Source: Cyanophora paradoxa
Lineage: Eukaryota > Glaucocystophyceae > Cyanophorales > Cyanophoraceae
Length of the DNA: 64,000 nt
Reading direction: 5' to 3'
Assembly (NCBI GenBank): GCA_004431415.1
Contig: QPMI01000401.1
Span: 186,001-250,000, forward strand
Both the position numbers and the translations under genes were made by a program. Within the stretch, counting starts at the first letter, position 1. Each line of letters begins with the position of its first letter. Positions 8,483-19,804 of this stretch are shown piece by piece. The notes beneath the pieces are model-generated. The model searched no databases and was not told where the DNA came from. It saw only the letters and a program-made list of their open reading frames with translations.

Positions 8483-11416
8483 ATGGAGCAGAAGGGCTCC
8501 GGCGGTGCGCAAAATGAGCGGACGCCGCTGCTGGCAACAGGGCAGCAGGGTAGCAGGCCCAGCTCGCGCGGAGCTCCGGCTGAGAAGCCCAGCAAGCTGC
8601 GCGCCTGCTGCGCGAGGGTTTTCAGCAAGAAGGCCGCGATGCTGATCGGCTTCCTGCTCGTTCTCATCGTGCGCGCCCCAGCCGAGCCGATCTGTTCGAG
8701 CGCTAGAGCAGACCAGCTAGCGGCGCTGATCGCGTAGCCCGCGCGGGTTCTATCAATCGTCGATCCCGGATGCGCTTACTCGCAACGCGCACCGCAGGTG
8801 GTGGCCACCAGCAACCGTATTCTCTACAAGATGATGCTGAACCGCTACGCGTTCGAGGGGCACAGCTACGCGTACTTCCTTAACCAGTGGACCGTCGTGC
8901 TGTACTGCGCGCTCGCTTGGATCATCGTCCTTTACCGGTTCGTGGTCACCAGCCGAGACGCCCTTTCGGTGGAGGCCGGCCGCGATCAGCCAGGGCGCGA
9001 GCGCTCATCGTTTTCGGCGCAGATGTACTCCTCTGGCGATATCACACCGGAAATGCGCAAGTACCCGATGCAGCGCTTCGCCGGCATGGGCCTGTTCGAC
9101 GCCCTGTCGTCGTTCCTCGGCGTCATTGGCGGCGGTGCGCGCAGTGCGGCCAGATCGCGGTTATCCTGACGCGCGCGTGCTTGGCGCTCGCAGTGTACAC
9201 CGCCGGTCAGCTGCAGACGCTCCTGGACCAGGTGACTGGCTGTTTCTTCCCCGTCTCGTTTCCTTTTCGCTGCTTTTGCCGAGACCCTCCCGCACGCAGG
9301 GCGTGATCCCTTGGACGATGATCGCATCGCTCGTCTTCTTGTCTGCCCGGTACAACCGCCTGCAGGTCCGCGGCCCGTCCGCCCCACCCGCGACGGCCGC
9401 TGGGGACCGATGCGCCCCGCTCAGTTTATGGGCGCGTTCCTTATCTGCTGCGGCGTGGGCTTGGCCACCGTTCCCGCGTTCAAGGTCCGCTTCGCGCGCC
9501 CCTCTCGCCGCGCCCGCGCGCGCCGTAACTAGAGCCTGGCAGGGGGGGCACTTGGGCGCGAACAACCGGGTCTCCTCCATCATCGTGTACGCGACGAGCA
9601 GGTACCCCCCCTTCCCTCCGTCCCCTTACGCTAGCCCTGCTGGTGCTGTTCCCCCCTGAAGCGGCTCCCGCGCAGCGTCCCCAACGCGCTCAGCAACGTG
9701 TACAAGGAGTTTGCGTTCAAGGACCAGGTACCGCCGTACCCCCCGCCTGATCGCGTACCCCCGGAGCGAGCGCGTACCCCAGAACATGGACATCTACTAC
9801 CTCACCTTCTGGGTGTCCACCTGGCAGTTCTTCCTCGGCTTCCTCTTCGCCCCCCTCCAGTCCTCCCCCTGTGCGCTCCTCTCTGGTTTGGGCAGCGTAC
9901 CCCCTGCGCGATTTGATCTGTTCCGTTACCCCCAGACCTGATGGGCCAGGACGCGATGCCGATGTCGGAAATCGCGACGAACCTCCAGGTCCGCGGGCGA
10001 GATCTCGGGCCCGGCCGGCCCCCGCCCAGCTCAGCCCGCCCCGCGCGCAGGAGGGATTTCTCTGCTTCCTGGGGCAGGCCAGCCACCAGGGCGACGACTG
10101 CTCGGTGCGGCCCCTCCCCCCCCCGCTCCGCTCCGACCCCCCCTCCCCCGCCTCACCCCCTGGGCAGGGCCGGGCGTCGATCGTGCTGGCGTTCCTCGTC
10201 GTCAACTTCGCGTACAACGCGCTCCTCCTCGTCGTCACCAAGTACGGCTCCGCCGTCCTCCTCGTCCGCCCGCCCCTCCCGCCCCGCCCCGCCCCGCCCC
10301 CCAGGCCCTCTCTGAGGGCGGCAGGTGATGACGGGCGCGCTGGTGATCCCCGTCACGAACGTCGTCTTCACCGTCAAAGCCGTGCGCCCCGCCCCGCCCG
10401 CCCGCCCCGCCCCCGCCCCGCCGACGGCGCCCGGGCGACAGGTGATGGGCGCCGACGCGGAGTCCTTCTCCGAATGGGATCTGGCCGGCCTCAACGTCGT
10501 CCTCGTCGGGTCCGCCCGCTGCCCGCCCGCTGCCCCCCCGCCCGCCCCTGCCCTGCTCCACGTCCTTTCTCTTCTTCTTCTCCCCTCGCGGCTGATGTCT
10601 GCACGGCAGCTTCGTGGTGTACTCCTTCTTCGGCGACGAGGACTTCTTCGCCGGCGCCGTGCGCGTAGCCCCCGACCCCCTCGGGGCCCTCCGCCCCTCC
10701 CACCGTCGCGCAGAAGGCGGAGGGCGAGGGCGAGGGCGAGGGCGAGGAGGAGGAGGAGGGCAAGGTGGTCATGGTCCTGCCCTCCATCGGCCACCTGTGC
10801 GCGCTTCCACCCGACCCGACCGATCCGATCCGATGCGAGGAGCCCGGGCTAACTGGTCGACGACCCGACGCGACGCGACGCGGGGCAGGTCGGTGGTGGA
10901 CATCAACCTGCTCCCGAACCACCGGAGGCACCACGCGCACGCACAGCAGATACGAGAGGCGCGCCCGCCCGCGCCCCGTTCGACGCAGAGCAGCCGGCCG
11001 GCTCCCGCTGACGTGCGCGAGCGCAGAACTACATGCGGAAGCTCGGCATCGTGGCGGCGGCCGGCGGCTCCGGCCGCTTCGCCGGCGCCGCCGGCGCCGC
11101 CGGCGGCGGCTCGGGGCGGCCCGACCCGATCAGCGTGCCCAAGGTGGTCAGCAGGGACCCCGAGGCGGGCGCCGGCGCCGGCGCCGCATCCTCCTCGTCG
11201 GTCAAGCGGGGTACGCCGCTCGCGAGCAGCATCAGCACAGGGGTCAGCCGCTGGGGCATCGGCAGCAGCGGTGGCGGCGACGGGGCGGCCACGCCGACGG
11301 GGCGACACAGCGCGACGAACGGGAGCGCGGGGGCGGGGCGGAGAGAGGCCGGCGCCGGGGCCCGCCCCCGCTCCAGGCAAGCGGGCGAACGGGACCCGGA
11401 GAACCCCCCCACATAG
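8483..11416 (+). CDS. CRT-like transporter (DMT superfamily), copy B
   Basis: A near-identical duplicate of the gene at 734-3683, with the same 18-exon layout. Positions are copy A plus 7749 at the start and plus 7733 at the stop, the difference being small deletions in C/G runs. Exon 2 (from 8798) is in frame here through IIVLYRFVVTSRDALS, where copy A carries two extra G bases, so this is the better reading of the N-terminal half. Conserved family segments are RILYKMMLNRY, SNVYKEFAFKDQ, DIYYLTFWVSTWQF and ALVIPVTNVV. An acidic low-complexity segment (EGEGEGEGEEEEE, about 10725-10760) is inserted before VVMVLPSIGHL, on the side facing away from the last helices. The C-terminal 120 residues are Gly/Ser/Pro-rich. 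Substrate and membrane are unknown; members in other lineages act at digestive-vacuole or plastid membranes. Confidence 0.82.
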
Positions 11417-11806
11417 CACGCGGCCGCAGCAAACTATCGGCAGCTGTACCCCTCTCCCTTCCGCTGTCCCCGGGCCAGTTCCACCCTTCGAATTCTTCCC
11501 GCCGCAGGTATTGATTAGCTATTGACGTGCGCTTCCCTGAGATCGTTTCGTGAGACTGCGAGATTGCTTTGGATTTGCTCCGATTTCGATGTTCGAAAGA
11601 ATGAAGTGGAGAAATATCGATACACATCGATCGGCGCTGGCCACGTGCACGGCGAGCTTGAGCTAACATAGCCTAGCTATAGGCCTATAGCTTGTAGTGA
11701 GTATCGCACGTGCACATGAATGCATTGCATTGCAATTCGTCGATCGGTGCAGGCAAGCTATAGCTAGCGCTAGCGCTATCGCACAGAAATGAAACACTGG
11801 CGACCC
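11417..11806. other. Convergent intergenic region, copy B, with 18-bp palindrome
   Basis: The duplicate of 3684-4074. The palindrome is at 11675-11692. No coding signal was seen. Confidence 0.5.
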
Positions 11807-14330
11807 TCATTTCCTGTGCGCCTGCGCGTACGCAGCCGCGAGGGCGTCGATGCGCTCCGCCCCGTACTTCTCCCGCATCCACGCCCCGAGCCTGCGCGCG
11901 CGCGGCCCGCGGCCCAAGCCCGTGAGTCCGGCACAGTCGTCACCCGCTCGGAGCTCGGGAGGGCGCCGGCTGACCGGGTACAGGCCTCGTTGACCGCCTC
12001 GCTGGAGCCACAGAACGAGAAGCGGACCTGCGCCGGTTCGAGACGCGGTCGGGAAGCGTCGTCGCCGCCTCGTCGGGCCAGCGGGGCGGGGCGGGGCGGG
12101 CCGGGCGGACGGACCGAGCGGTGGCCGCGCTGGTGTCGAAGTCGATGCCCGGCGTGATGGCCACGCCCGTGTCCTGGCCCCCGAGCCCCCGTCAGAGATG
12201 TAGAAAGCACGGAGCTCGATCCGACGGGGCGCACGTTGAGGAGCTGCCTGCAGAAGCCCTCGCTGTCCTCCGTGAAGTCCCCCACGTCCGCGTATCTGGG
12301 GGGACGCTCAGATCAGATCAGATCAGATCCGATTCGATCTGATCTGATCGGGGGGGGGGGGGGTGCGGACATGTAGAAGGCGCCCTGGGAGTCGGAGTGC
12401 TTGACGAGGCCGGCGGCGGGGAGCCCCCGCAGCAGCGCCGCCCGGTTCGCCTCGTACCTTGAGCAGAGGTTATGATGAGCTCGGGGCGTCCGCGCATATC
12501 TATCCGGCCGCGCGCGCGGGCACCGGCGGACGTGGCCCATCAGCTCGTCTGCGGCGGGCGCAGCTCAGGCGGTGTGCGTGGAGGGCGGGGCGGGGCCGGG
12601 GCCGGGGCGGGCCTTTGGAGCCGAAGGCCTCGAGGGCGGCGAGCTGCGAGTGCGTCGGGGCGTTGATGAACAGGTTCTGCTGCAGGCACTCCACGCTCCT
12701 GCGGGGGGAAAGGGGGGTTGAGACGTCGGGGGCGAGACCTCTACGGCGCCGCGATGCAAGCCACTCTAGAGGAGGTCGCGGGGCGCGGGTCGGCAGGGCC
12801 GGGGCGGCGGGCAGGGTGCCGGGGCACCTGTGGAGGTCGTCGGGGACCACGAGCCAGCCGATGCGCCACCCCGTCATCGAGTAGAACTGCGGTGGGGGCG
12901 GGGGCGGGGGCGAGGCCGCGCCCGCTTAGCTTCAGAAGAAGAAGAGGAAGGCTGCTGTAGGGACGGATCCAGGTCCGGAGGGGGGGGGGGGGGGGGGGGG
13001 GGGGGAGGGAGGGGGGGGGGGTTACGGCCCGACCTTGGAGAAGGAGTTGACGACGACGGCGGTGGGGTCGAGCGAGACCGCCGACGTGCAGTGCAGGCCC
13101 TCGTACGCGATCCCGTGGTAGATCTGGCGAGAGGCGGCGTGAGGGCGAGGTCGAAATCAGCGGGGCGCGTCTGTGGGCGATCAATATGTACAAGAACAAG
13201 ATTAGAATAAGCGGCGCGCGCGTCTTCAAGCGATAACGACGCCGTCCACGCTGCATTGCATGGGGCACGAGTTGCCCGGCCCCTGGGGAAACGTACCTCG
13301 TCCGAGATAATGCGGATGCCTTTCCTGGTGCAGTAGTCCACCACCTCCTGTACCCCCCGGCGCTCGAAGCTCGCGGGGGAGTGTGGGAGGGGGGGGGGGA
13401 AGGGGCTCGAGGGGGGCACGCACGCGGAAGTGCTCGAGGTCGATGACGGTACCCGTGGGATTGGAGGGGGAGGCCAGGATGAGGCCGTGCAGCGGGCCTG
13501 CGAGGCGTGCGGGCGGGCGGGCGAACGCTCGGTCCGGGAGCCGACAGGAACGACGGGCGGCGGGCCGGGCGCGGGGCGCGGGACGCACCGCCCTCGCGCT
13601 CGGCCTGCTCGAGGAGCTCGACGGTGGGCTGGAAGTTCTGCTCGGGGCCCGTCAGCAGCGACACCGGCTCGATGTCCAGCCCCAGCAGGATGTTCCTGTA
13701 CCCGGGGTCTGGTGGGGGGGGTGGGGGTGCGGGTTAGAAGACCGGAGGAGAAGCGCTGGGGCGGGCGGGCGCACAGCCCGGGGCGGCCATGGCGACGCGG
13801 TCGCCGGCGTCGAAGGCGGCGATGAACGCGAGCACGAAGCCGGCCGAGGAGCCCGTCGTCACTGCGATCCGCTCCGCCGGCACCTCCGCTGGCGCGACGG
13901 GGGGGGGGGGGGGGGGAGGAGGAGGAGTGAGGGGCGGGGCGGGGGCGGGGGAGAGGGGCGGGAGGGGTAGGTAGGGCGCACCGTTGTACTCGTCCTTGTA
14001 GTGCCGGGCGATGCGCTCCCGCAGGGCCGGGATACCGAACGCCGGCGTGTACCTGGCGGCCAGCTGGATCGAATTCGAGGCGGAGGGGCGCGCGCGCGCG
14101 CGCGCTTGTCGCCGCCGCCGCACCCGATCTTGTCGCTGACGAGCGCCTCTTGCGCGGCCTTGATGACTCGCTGCGGGGCCCCCGTGGACGGCTGCCCCAC
14201 CTGCGGGGGCGGGGTCGGCGGGGCCCGCGGCTCCCCCGCGGCTCCTTCGGGCGGGCCGCCCGACCTGCAGGTGGAAGCACTCGCCGCCCGCTGCTTCGCG
14301 CTTCATCGCAGCCTGTAGCACCTCCATCAC
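11807..14330 (-). CDS. PLP-dependent aminotransferase, class I/II
   Basis: A fold-type I aminotransferase, expected to move an amino group between an amino acid and a 2-oxo acid. Exons in transcript order: 14265-14330 (MMEVLQAAMKREAAGG, CFHLQ), 14124-14200 (VGQPSTGAPQRVIKAAQEAL), 13982-14052 (YTPAFGIPALRERIARHYKD), 13775-13888 (VPAERIAVTTGSSAGFVL, ending APGY across the intron), then RNILLGLDIEPVSLL, LILASPSNPTGTVIDL, VVDYCTRKGIRIISDE, and an exon with VVNSFSK. The PLP Lys codon is at 13034-13036. Downstream are FYSMTGWRIGWLVVP, SVECLQQNLF, DSQGAFYMSA, GVAITPGIDFD, VRFSFCGSSE and the stop at 11807. Several introns start with GC (for example after EAFGSK). Length is about 400 residues, as usual for the family. 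Substrate cannot be told from sequence; no clear organelle presequence is seen at this start, so an upstream exon is possible. Confidence 0.82.
12316..12349. repeat. Intronic GATCA-repeat hairpin (copy B)
   Basis: The same 14-bp stem and 6-base loop as at 4587-4620, preserved in the full-length gene and followed by a G run on the plus strand. Confidence 0.7.
12979..13021. repeat. Long poly-G run (intronic poly-C on the transcript)
   Basis: About 40 bases that are almost only G. It lies in an aminotransferase intron immediately downstream, in the transcript sense, of the exon with the PLP lysine. On the sense strand it is a C-rich tract before the acceptor. Similar runs in sense-strand C orientation occur in other introns (18883-18946, 29257-29274). 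Confidence 0.7.
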
Positions 14331-14820
14331 TGCGCGCGGCGGCCACGGTCAAGGCGGCCACAGCTGCAGATCGGCGAGATTGAAGGCTCTAAGCCGGCTG
14401 CAGGGCGGCTGCGCGGGTAGGCTTCGACGCGACAGCCGCAGCTGCACCCTAGATCGCGCTTCGCGGCCGCGCGGACGGCGCCGGGCGTGCGCATGCGGCG
14501 ATGCCGCTCTGCTCCTGACGCTTGGGCAGCGAGCGCGCTGTGATGCCGGTGTCGCGGGCGGGGCTGTTGTAGCTATGCATGCAAAGCTGCGTAGCTATCG
14601 CGCGCATTCGTGCACGGCGCAGCGCACCGATGAACGGCGGGATTACGCCGCGCCGCGACACCTTCGGCGCCGTGCTGCGGGGCGAATCAGCAAACGCGTC
14701 ATAGCGCAGCGGAGACTCGCCTTGCGGTGTGCGCCATGGTCTCCTTTGGCGCCGTGCTGCGGGGCAGGTCAGCAAACGCCTCAGAGCGCAGCGGGGACTC
14801 GCCTGGCGGTGTGCGGGGCC
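14331..14820. promoter_or_regulatory. Shared upstream region of aminotransferase (-) and HCF145-like gene (+)
   Basis: About 490 bp between divergently transcribed genes, so it presumably contains both promoters. Its right half holds a tandem duplication of about 85 bp. No TATA-like element stands out. Confidence 0.4.
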
Positions 14821-14831
14821 ATGGTCTCGGC
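14662..14831. repeat. 85-bp direct repeat, two copies
   Basis: Two adjacent units (about 14662-14745 and 14746-14831) each read ggcgccgtgctgcggggc, then cagcaaacgc, then gcgcagcgg, and end ccatggtctc. They differ at several bases, so the repeat is not fresh. The second unit carries the proposed ATG of the HCF145-like gene at 14821; the first carries an equivalent ATG. Confidence 0.7.
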
Positions 14832-17800
14832 GAACAAGGTACCCCTGCCTCGCCGGCTGTCAGCGGCTGAGCCCGGTTCAGCCTTCTTGGGGGCTATGGG
14901 TTTCGTTGCGGCGGCCCCTGTGCCGCCTGCACCGTGTCGAAACGCGTATGCAGCGATTCAAGCGTGCCCTGCCCGCCCACAGCGACAAAGGCTCCAGCTA
15001 CACCGACGCGAGCGCTGGATGGAGCAGCGAACGGCGTTCCTGGGGTATCTAAGATCGCTAGGGTCAGGCGTGCACGTGCCGCGGGTTGGTCGGAGTCACC
15101 ATCAGCAAAGCGCAGCAATCACTGTCGGCCGTGCGCTCGAGCCGGACCCAAGCGCCGGCAAGGGCTCATACGCGTCCTCGGGCTCCCCTGCATCAGCCTA
15201 CGCTTCGGTACGCGTTTCCGTGCACCGCGCGCAGCTGCAGCGGCCCTGAGCACGCGTGACGCGCAGTTCAACCAGTCCGACCTCGAGCTCGTAGGCGGCG
15301 CCTCGCAGCGGCCAGGAGACTCGCACGTGAGCTCGTTGTGCCTTTCCAGTGACGCTGCGCTCACGGGGCGGGTCCAGGAGGACGCGCTCGATGTTGCGCT
15401 TGAAGACCTCGACGAGGAGGAGTCCGGCGATGTCCTGCGGGACGAGGACGAGGACGAGGACGATAGCGAGACGATGCCCGAGAACGCTCCCGGCTTTATC
15501 GAGCAGCTGGAGGGCGACGTGATCGTGCGATCGAATTTCGTGTTGGTGGTGTCAAACCTCTGGCGACGGGCGCGCGCGCAGGTGGAGATCGCGGGCCTCG
15601 GGCGCCGGTTCAAGCGGATCAGGTCTGCACGGCCTTCGCGTGAGCCTGCGCTGCGGGCTCGTTCTCAGGGGGCCCGCCCGCAGCGCGAGGATCCTTATCG
15701 ACGCGGACATCCATCAGATCTGGGACGTGCTCACGGGTGCGCCGCCGCTTCCGCGCGCCTCGAGCTTCGGGAATTCGTTCAAATCTGGACGCCGCACCAG
15801 ACTACGAGAGCTTGCCCAAGTTCATCCCGAACCTCGCGCGCTGCGAGCGGCTCGAGCACCCGACCGGCGGCATACGGCTCCTGCAGGCGCGCTGCTCCTT
15901 GGCCCCAACCCCGTGCCCCAACAGCGCTGAAGGCCCGCTCGGCACGCCCTCAGGTCGGCACCCAGTCGCTCGTCTACATCCAGTTCGAGGCCAAGGTTCG
16001 CCCCCGTTCCCCGCGTGACGTACCCCCCGGCGCTCCGAACGCGGTACCCCCAGGCGGTGATGGACGTGGTGGAGAGGCCGTACCAGGAGATCGAGTTCTC
16101 GATGGTGGACGGCGACTTCCACGTATTCCGTGCGCGCCGCGTACCCCCCTGGAATCCGCGTAACCCCTGGAGCGTGGGAGAGCTCACGGGGCGGGGACCG
16201 CGCAGGGGGCCTGTGGCGGCTCACGCCGGCGCCGGACGGGTCGAGGCGAACGATCCTCCGCTACAGCGTCGACGTGAAGCCGAAGGTGACGCTTCCGCTC
16301 ACGTTCATCTCCGCCATCATCCGAAACGACCTCCCCACCAACCTGTTCGTTCGCATACCCCCCTCCGAGTCGAATCCGCTCGCGTAAACTGATTCCCGTC
16401 CGCTCCCCGCAGGCTCGCCGTCAAAAAGCGCGCCGAGAAGCTCGCCCTGCTCGCCCCCGCCGCCCCGCCGAGCTCGGTGCCGTACCCGCTCCACGCACCG
16501 GCGTGACGTCGCGATTGTTCTTTGACATCGTACCCCCTCCCAGGAGGTCCCCCTAACCCCGGACCAGAGCCCCCTCCCCTCCTTCGACGACGAGGCCGCG
16601 AACTTCCTTGGACCCGCCTCCTACGCGATCCAGGTACCCCCGCGCCCCCCGCCCCTTTCCGCGTACCCCTGCCGACGCCGATGTCCCCCCGACGCGCAGG
16701 ACCCGTCGGCGTGCCCCCTGGAGCCCACCGCCTTCGAAGCCACGTGCGCCGTACCCCCTCACCGCCCCGCGCCGCGCCCGACTCCGGAGTAGGCCCCTCG
16801 TGGAGAGCGTCAGGAAGCGCGGGAAGTGGTACCAGCGCATCTCCGCGGGTGCCGTACCCCATCCTTCTGCACCGTCCCCTTCCGACCGTACCCGCGGCAG
16901 GCTTCGTGGTCAACGCGGACCGGCAGACCGTGTGGAACGTGCGCGTACCCCCCGCCCCCCCGCGCCTCGCACGACGCGAGCCCGACCGACCCCGGGGGCC
17001 CGGGGCCCGACAGGTCCTGACGGACTACGAGGCGCTCCGCTCCTTCGTGCCCAACCTCATGCAGGCGAGCGAGCAGGCCGTCCTTTCCCTTTCTAGGCCG
17101 GCCGGCCGGCTTAGCTAACCCTCGGCGTGCAGTCGGAGCGGCTCCCCTCGGAGGACCCCGCCGTCGTCCGCATCCTCCAGGCGAGCCGCCCGCCCGCTCC
17201 GCCGTCTCCCTCTCTCCGCCCGCCCGCCTTCCCCGGCCCCTCGCCTCGCCGCGCCCTGACGCCGCGACTGGGACGCCAGGTCGCCGTCAAGTACCACATG
17301 GTGGGCCCCGCCCCGCCGCGCCGCGCCCCGCCCCGCCGCGCCCCGCCCCGCCCCGCCCCGCCCCGCCCCGCCCGCCTGGGAGCGCTGGGGCGGCTTGCGG
17401 GCCTGCGCGGGGGCTGACGGCCCGGCGTGGCGGGGCGCAGTACTTCCAGTTCCAGGCCCGCGCCGTCATCGACGTCGTCGAGGTCCGGGGCGGCCCGCCC
17501 GCCCGCCCGCTCGCTCGCAGATAGATGGATATCGATGGGCGCGAGGCGTCCTCGCGGCCGGCCGCCCGACGCGGGGCGGGCGGGCGGGCGGGGCGGCAGG
17601 TACCGACGCGGGAGATCCGCTTCACGATGGTCGAGGGCGACTTCCAGGAGTTCCAGGCGCGGCCCCGACCCATCCCCGCCCGCCCGCCCCGTTCTTAGAG
17701 GGATCTGGGGGCGCTCTTGGGGCGAGGCTGTCCTTCGCTGGCTCGCCTTCTTCTTCGCTGACCGGGGCGGGCGGGGCAGGGCAAGTGGAGCATCGTGGCG

Positions 17801-19412
17801 AACAAGGTCCGCCCCCGTCTGTCGGGTCTCGCGCCGGGGCGCCCCAAGTCTTACAAGCGCCCCGCCTCGTCGCGCAGGGGGACCCCCGCGTCACGCGCGT
17901 CGCCTACACCGTCGAGGCGCGCGCCCCTCCCCGCCACGACCCCTCTCTTCTCGAGCCGGCCCGCACGCAGGTGCGCCCCAAGGGCGCCGTACCCTTCGGC
18001 GTCGTCGAGCGCATCATCTCCGCCGACCTCCCGATTATGCTGTACGCCCCCGTCTCCCCCCCCCCCCCCCCTCCCATTTGCCTTCGTTTACCCCCGGGGC
18101 AGGGCGGCCCTGAGCCAACGCATGGCGAGCATGTTCCAGGAGAAGGCCCGCAGGGTACGCGCGCGCCGCGAGGCGCCGGGCCTGTACCCCCTCCTTAGCG
18201 AGCGAGCGGCCGGGCGCGCAGGTCCGGCAGCCGCTGCGGCAGCCCTCCGCCGCCTCGTCCTCGCTGTTCCCCTCCCGCCCCTCGTCCCCCTCCCGCGCCT
18301 CCTCCGCCTCGCCCACGCCGGCCCCTTCCCCCCTCGAGCCCTCCGCCCGGCGGCCCCGGAACGTGCGGCTGCCCTCCTCCGCTACCCCTCCCCCCCGTCC
18401 CCTAATCTTTGCCCCCGCGCAGCACTTCGCGGACTTCGAGAACCTGAGGGGCGAGCTCCTCGCCTTCGTCGAGGCGAACGGGACCCCTGGAGGTCCCCGC
18501 CCGCCCGCCCGCCCGCCCGCCCGCCCGCCACCGCGCCCTAGGCAGAGCGCGGCGCGCCGACCCCCTCCCCCGCCCCCGCCCTCGCGCGCAGTGATGCCGA
18601 AGTCGCGGACGCTGCGGGACGCGCGCCGCGTCGACCTCCTCAAGGTCCGAGGCGCCCCCGCGCGGGGCCGGCGCCCCAGGGAGCCGGGCCAAAGTAGAGA
18701 AAGCGATGAATACCGTTCCTTTTCCACTCAACTCGGATAATGCCGACACCGATTACTTTAATCGTGAGTAACGCGGTCGCGTAGGCGATCACGCTGCACG
18801 GCGGGGTGGGCGAGGTCGCCCGCAAGATGGGCCTCGAGATCCAGCACAAGGAGGCCAAGCCCTGGGGCTACTGGTCCGCCCCCCCCCCCCCCCCCCCCCC
18901 CCTCCCCCTTCTCCTCCTCCTCCCCCCCCCCCCCCCCCCCCCCCCCCGAAGCCTTGGAGCAGGGACAAGATGGCGAACATGGAGCGGGAGCTGACGGCCT
19001 TCATCGAGGAGCACGGCGCCCCCGGGTCCGCCCGCGCCTTAAGCTTCTTCCCTACGCTAACGCTGCCCTCCGCGCGCTCTCATTTCCGCTCCTCTGACGC
19101 CGCGCCGGGGTACAGGTACATGCCGACGCGGGAGGCGATGCGGGGGGCGGGGCGCGTGGACCTCGCCCGCGCCGTCGACAAGTACGGCGGCCTCGTTCAG
19201 GTACCCCCGCGCGCGCGCCGCGTACCCCCGTCCGATCGATCCCCCTTCGTTCTCCGTGTCGCCGATCGGGCATTGTTCTACAGGTGGCCCACATGCTGGG
19301 CCTGAAGCTCTCCCGGAAGCGCCGCGGGGCTGCCGACGGCGACGGCGCCGGCGACGGCGCGGGGCGGGCGGGCCCCGGCGGGGACGGACAGGAGGAGGAG
19401 GAGGAGGAGTGA
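14821..19412 (+). CDS. HCF145-like protein: two SRPBCC domains plus two TMR repeats
   Basis: Resembles plant HCF145, a chloroplast protein that stabilises psaA mRNA. An acidic linker (EDLDEEESGDV, then DEDEDEDD) leads into SRPBCC domain 1: ARILIDADIHQIWDVLT, DYESLPKFIPNLARCE, VGTQSLVYIQFEAK, AVMDVVERPYQEIEFSMVDG and GLWRLTPAPDGSRRT. Domain 2 starts GFVVNADRQTVWNV and reads DYEALRSFVPNLMQASEQA, AVIDVVE, REIRFTMVEGDFQEFQ. The C-terminus has two TMR-like repeats: ENLRGELLAFVEANG with VMPKSRTLRDARRVDLLKAI and VGEVARKMGLEIQHKEAK; then MERELTAFIEEHGAPG with YMPTREAMRGAGRVDLARAV and VAHMLGLKLSRKRRG. It ends in a run of Glu before the stop at 19410-19412. One intron after GGIRLLQ is GC-AG. The start at 14821 (MVSANKVPLPRR) is tentative; the frame change to the acidic exon requires an intron before about 15240. 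Plastid location is inferred from the family. Confidence 0.78.
18883..18946 (+). repeat. Long poly-C tracts inside an HCF145-like intron
   Basis: Two C runs separated by tcctcctcctcc lie between the exon ending KPWGYW and the exon beginning DKMANMEREL. They act as an extreme polypyrimidine tract ahead of the acceptor. Run length is likely unreliable in the assembly. Confidence 0.7.
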
Positions 19413-19804
19413 GAGGACTGGAGAGGCGTGCACGGGGGTTTTCATCTGGCGTGGTTTGAAATCTCTTGTCCGGACATCGTGCTTCGATTTTGCTTCTGCG
19501 TTTTTTTCATGACAGCTGAGCTTTTTTGAATTTGCAATTGAACAGCGCGCTTGCTTGACGAACACCAGAGTGCGTCGACGAGCATAATACATAGCGGTGT
19601 GCATCTTATGCGTGTGAGCCGGCCCCGACGTTGACTCCGGCGAGTCGTGACGTCGACGAACCGTCAGAGCGAGCTCGAGTCGAATTCGAAGCTTAAGAGC
19701 AGTACTAGTAAATCATTGAATTTTAAAAAGCGGTCTGCATGAATGTTTAATTTTATGCCGCAGCTGCAGTGCGTGTGCTCATGAGAATTCGAAATCGATT
19801 GACC
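19413..19804. other. Intergenic, 3' of the HCF145-like gene
   Basis: AT-richer than the neighbouring exons. It lies between the stop of the HCF145-like gene and the right inverted-repeat arm. Short EcoRI-like and ClaI-like words recur, but no gene or repeat was recognised. Confidence 0.4.

Noticed and set aside
11807-14330. ACC synthase identity for the aminotransferase, which with sensor kinases would suggest an ethylene-like pathway
   Set aside because: The motifs seen are common to all class I aminotransferases. I see none specific to ACC synthase, and the kinases lack the membrane-embedded ethylene-binding helices.
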